A stretch of DNA of 29,630 nt from Phoronis australis (Eukaryota > Phoronida > Phoronidae). This document shows, piece by piece, positions 28,783 through 29,630 of the stretch (position 1 is the stretch's first letter; each line of letters starts with the position of its first letter). The stretch spans positions 1 to 29,630 of the forward strand of contig NMRA01000693.1 in assembly GCA_002633005.1 (NCBI GenBank), in the 5' to 3' direction. Below the pieces are notes generated by a model. That model worked only from the letters and a program-made list of their open reading frames with translations. It was not told the DNA's origin and searched no databases. A program made the translations under genes and the position numbers.

Positions 28783-29019
28783 GTGGCCGATGCTATTTGC
28801 CGGGCAGCTGCTGTACAGTATTGCTCCGTACTACGTGTCACGTGCACTGCTTTTTACAAATCGTACAAAAACTTGAGTCCCGAATTATCGACGTATGTTC
28901 ATGACTTTTTCGAACAGTTTTCCTTAAATCATCATCGGGAAATTCTCTTTTTGTTTTCATCCCGGGTCCCCGGCCGTCCTCCACATATAGCTGTATCACT
29001 AGTGCGGGAAGGGCACTGA
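28783..29019 (+). CDS. weak open frame, unknown product
   Basis: This open frame of 79 codons begins only with GTG, and the frame extends upstream to about 28735 without an ATG. The peptide has a Cys/Tyr-containing helical middle (TAFYKSYKNLSPELSTYVHD) and no motif that I recognise. Neighbouring DNA holds a short inverted repeat (29033-29085). It may be a transposon or exon remnant, or chance. Confidence 0.15.
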   Translation: MADAICRAAAVQYCSVLRVTCTAFYKSYKNLSPELSTYVHDFFEQFSLNHHREILFLFSSRVPGRPPHIAVSLVREGH

Positions 29020-29032
29020 TCGGATATAGCTA

Positions 29033-29085
29033 TCCCTGATTTTGAGAACCAGTTTCAGTGATTGCCTAGTTCGCTAAATCAGGGA
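29033..29085. repeat. 10-bp inverted repeat around a 33-bp spacer
   Basis: Tccctgattt (29033-29042) faces aaatcaggga (29076-29085). The arms are perfect but the spacer shows no further pairing by eye. The function is unknown. Confidence 0.6.
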
Positions 29086-29311
29086 CCGTTGTATACACAG
29101 AAGCCGGTCTTCGTACTCATTTTCCACCACTCAACCCACATCACAATATAATCCAACCAGAGCCCAATTAGGAAGTGCTTCAGATCTAAACCGCCACCTA
29201 TTGACAATAAATACAGTTACAGGAAGTCTGCTTTGCGCATTTGATGAAATTAAATGGCGGTAATTTCTTGCATTGTTTACTGTCGCAAGTAAACTCATCG
29301 CATGCCTAATA

Positions 29312-29389
29312 ATGGACGCAATTGCTGTCGAAGAAAGTTGCACGTATGACCTTTATTCGGAACTTATCACTGACGAACATCACGATGAG
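29312..29389 (+). CDS. possible first coding exon (26 codons)
   Basis: An ATG at 29312 opens 26 codons rich in Glu and Asp (MDAIAVEESCTYDLYSELIT and a further six). This is followed at once by gaggtataa, which could be a splice donor (GT at 29390) or simply a Val-stop ending. A second ATG with good context (aacgATGGCC) lies at 29474 and opens a 22-codon basic frame. No downstream exon can be tested because the window ends soon after. Very tentative. Confidence 0.12.
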
Positions 29390-29537
29390 GTATAAAACTT
29401 GTTCATAGCTGGTCAATGACCGAAATTAGACAGTTACCAACATCTCTAGTCTAGTGCCAGTGTGTGGCAACGATGGCCCCGGCAGATGAGACCGTGAAGC
29501 GCCGCAAGATGCGGAGACTTATGCCTTACATAGCCAA

Positions 29538-29589
29538 CTAGCTCAGTAGCTGTATGAAGGCTATCATCAAAATACAGCTACTGAGCTAG
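29538..29589. repeat. perfect 18-bp stem-loop
   Basis: Ctagctcagtagctgtat (29538-29555) is the exact reverse complement of 29572-29589, with a 16-base loop. Beyond an aa/ga mismatch, three more pairs (gcc/ggc) can form. It is shorter than a usual microRNA precursor. The left arm also resembles a tRNA D-arm word (tagctcagtag). Confidence 0.85.
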
Positions 29590-29630
29590 GAGGCACTGTG
29601 AGTTGAGCTCCGACAGATCTCGAAATTGCA

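Overview
This is a stretch of animal nuclear DNA dominated by repeats and transposable elements. There is no operon structure, no bacterial-type gene and no intact host gene that I can recognise. The element set is a single-ORF non-LTR retrotransposon with endonuclease, reverse transcriptase and RNase H, a second non-LTR fragment, a Penelope-like reverse transcriptase, a THAP-encoding TTAA-type DNA transposon and small fold-back elements. This set, with AT-rich spacers and two scaffold joins, fits a marine invertebrate such as a mollusc or another lophotrochozoan, or possibly an amphioxus-like animal. The exact lineage is inference.

Bases 1 to about 25,235 are a head-to-tail tandem array of a diverged repeat unit. 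Using the recurring ccatgg anchor, units start near 261, 8801, 11050, 13144, 15190, 18571, 20084, 22131, 22914 and 23880. The intact unit is about 2.05 kb (2094, 2046, 2047 bp, and 2049 bp after subtracting an insertion). Short open frames recur in the units, but hand comparison of copies shows no third-codon-position bias, so I do not call the unit a gene.

The array has been a sink for insertions. A 1.9-kb unassigned block lies at about 687-2600. A 4.2-kb EN-RT-RNaseH retrotransposon, now a pseudogene, is at 4591-8796. A 252-bp insertion with 67-bp inverted arms and a tRNA-like loop is at 9781-10021. A 1328-bp Kolobok-like THAP transposon derivative with TTAA duplications is at 16375-17702. 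A 614-bp inverted-repeat element with duplicated flanks is at 24080-24693. Because the units are paralogous, several empty target sites can be read directly in neighbouring units.

Two apparent unit duplications look like assembly artefacts. The segments on either side of the 22-N gap (19563-19584) are near-identical copies of about 1.48 kb, each ending exactly at the gap. The segments on either side of the single N at 22372 are 782-bp copies with a constant offset of 783.

Downstream of the array the window holds unassigned DNA, the 3' part of a second non-LTR retrotransposon (about 25,950-27,127), and a truncated Penelope-like RT on the minus strand (27,444-28,027) whose upstream end carries an inverted copy of its own sequence. 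These are followed by AT-rich DNA, a tRNA-like fragment, weak short ORFs and a perfect 18-bp hairpin near the right edge.

The most notable items are the 2.05-kb array with its nested insertions, the two gap-associated false duplications, and several snap-back structures (24959-25009, 27594-28002, 29538-29589) that suggest template switching.
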